Assembly: GCA_934647145.1 (NCBI GenBank)
Contig: CAKUFB010000208.1
Coordinates: 1-5,025, forward strand
DNA from: an uncultured Clostridia bacterium
GTDB taxonomy: Bacteria > Bacillota > Clostridia > Christensenellales > Aristaeellaceae
Reading direction: 5' to 3'
DNA length: 5,025 nt
Each line of letters begins with the position of its first letter. Position 1 is the stretch's first letter. The notes below the pieces were generated by a model that made no database searches, was not told the DNA's origin, and saw only the letters and a list, made by a program, of their open reading frames with translations. This document shows, piece after piece, positions 5,013 through 5,025 of this stretch. Both the position numbers and the translations under genes were made by a program.

Positions 5013-5025
5013 CCGGGCAGTGCCC

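Noticed and set aside
1..5025. A composite transposon or integrative element bounded by the two inverted boxes
   Set aside because: No transposase, integrase or target-site duplication is visible, and the genes inside have uniform composition. A dispersed intergenic repeat explains the boxes better.

Overview
The window is GC-rich DNA that most likely comes from a spore-forming or formerly spore-forming Clostridia-type Firmicute, possibly a gut lineage. This rests on strong AGGAGG-type ribosome-binding sites, a UPF0340/YwlG-family gene (a family known mainly from Firmicutes) and a cysteine-rich protein that looks like a spore-surface component. The taxonomic call is inference: there is no rRNA or other marker gene here.

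Layout. Positions 1-307 hold no gene. They contain a 52-base repeat box followed by a run of four hairpins of unrelated sequence and the end of the leftward operon. Positions 308-3461 carry four minus-strand genes, read right to left: a TrmH/SpoU-family RNA methyltransferase, a Gfo/Idh/MocA-family NAD(P)-dependent sugar oxidoreductase, a UPF0340 (YwlG-like) protein and a sugar-phosphate isomerase/epimerase-like TIM barrel. The first three are packed with gaps or overlaps of about one base; the isomerase follows after 55 bases with its own ribosome-binding site. Positions 3462-3659 form a divergent control region with two opposed, overlapping sigma-A-like promoters, an inverted repeat inside a pair of direct repeats, and a possible sporulation-sigma promoter. 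Positions 3660-4634 encode, on the plus strand, a 324-residue protein with 37 cysteines. Positions 4635-5025 hold no convincing gene. They end in a second copy of the repeat box, in the opposite orientation and again followed by a hairpin and a T-run.

How it fits together. The oxidoreductase and the isomerase-like protein are a common pairing in catabolism of sugars or inositol-like polyols. UPF0340 is of unknown function, and the RNA methyltransferase is probably an incidental promoter-proximal partner. The cysteine-rich gene is separately and divergently expressed, probably as a structural surface protein. The most unusual signal is the pair of inverted boxes at the two edges. They are nearly identical, carry a compensatory base-pair change in a stem, and each is followed by a different hairpin. 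This looks like a structured intergenic repeat family used at transcript 3' ends.
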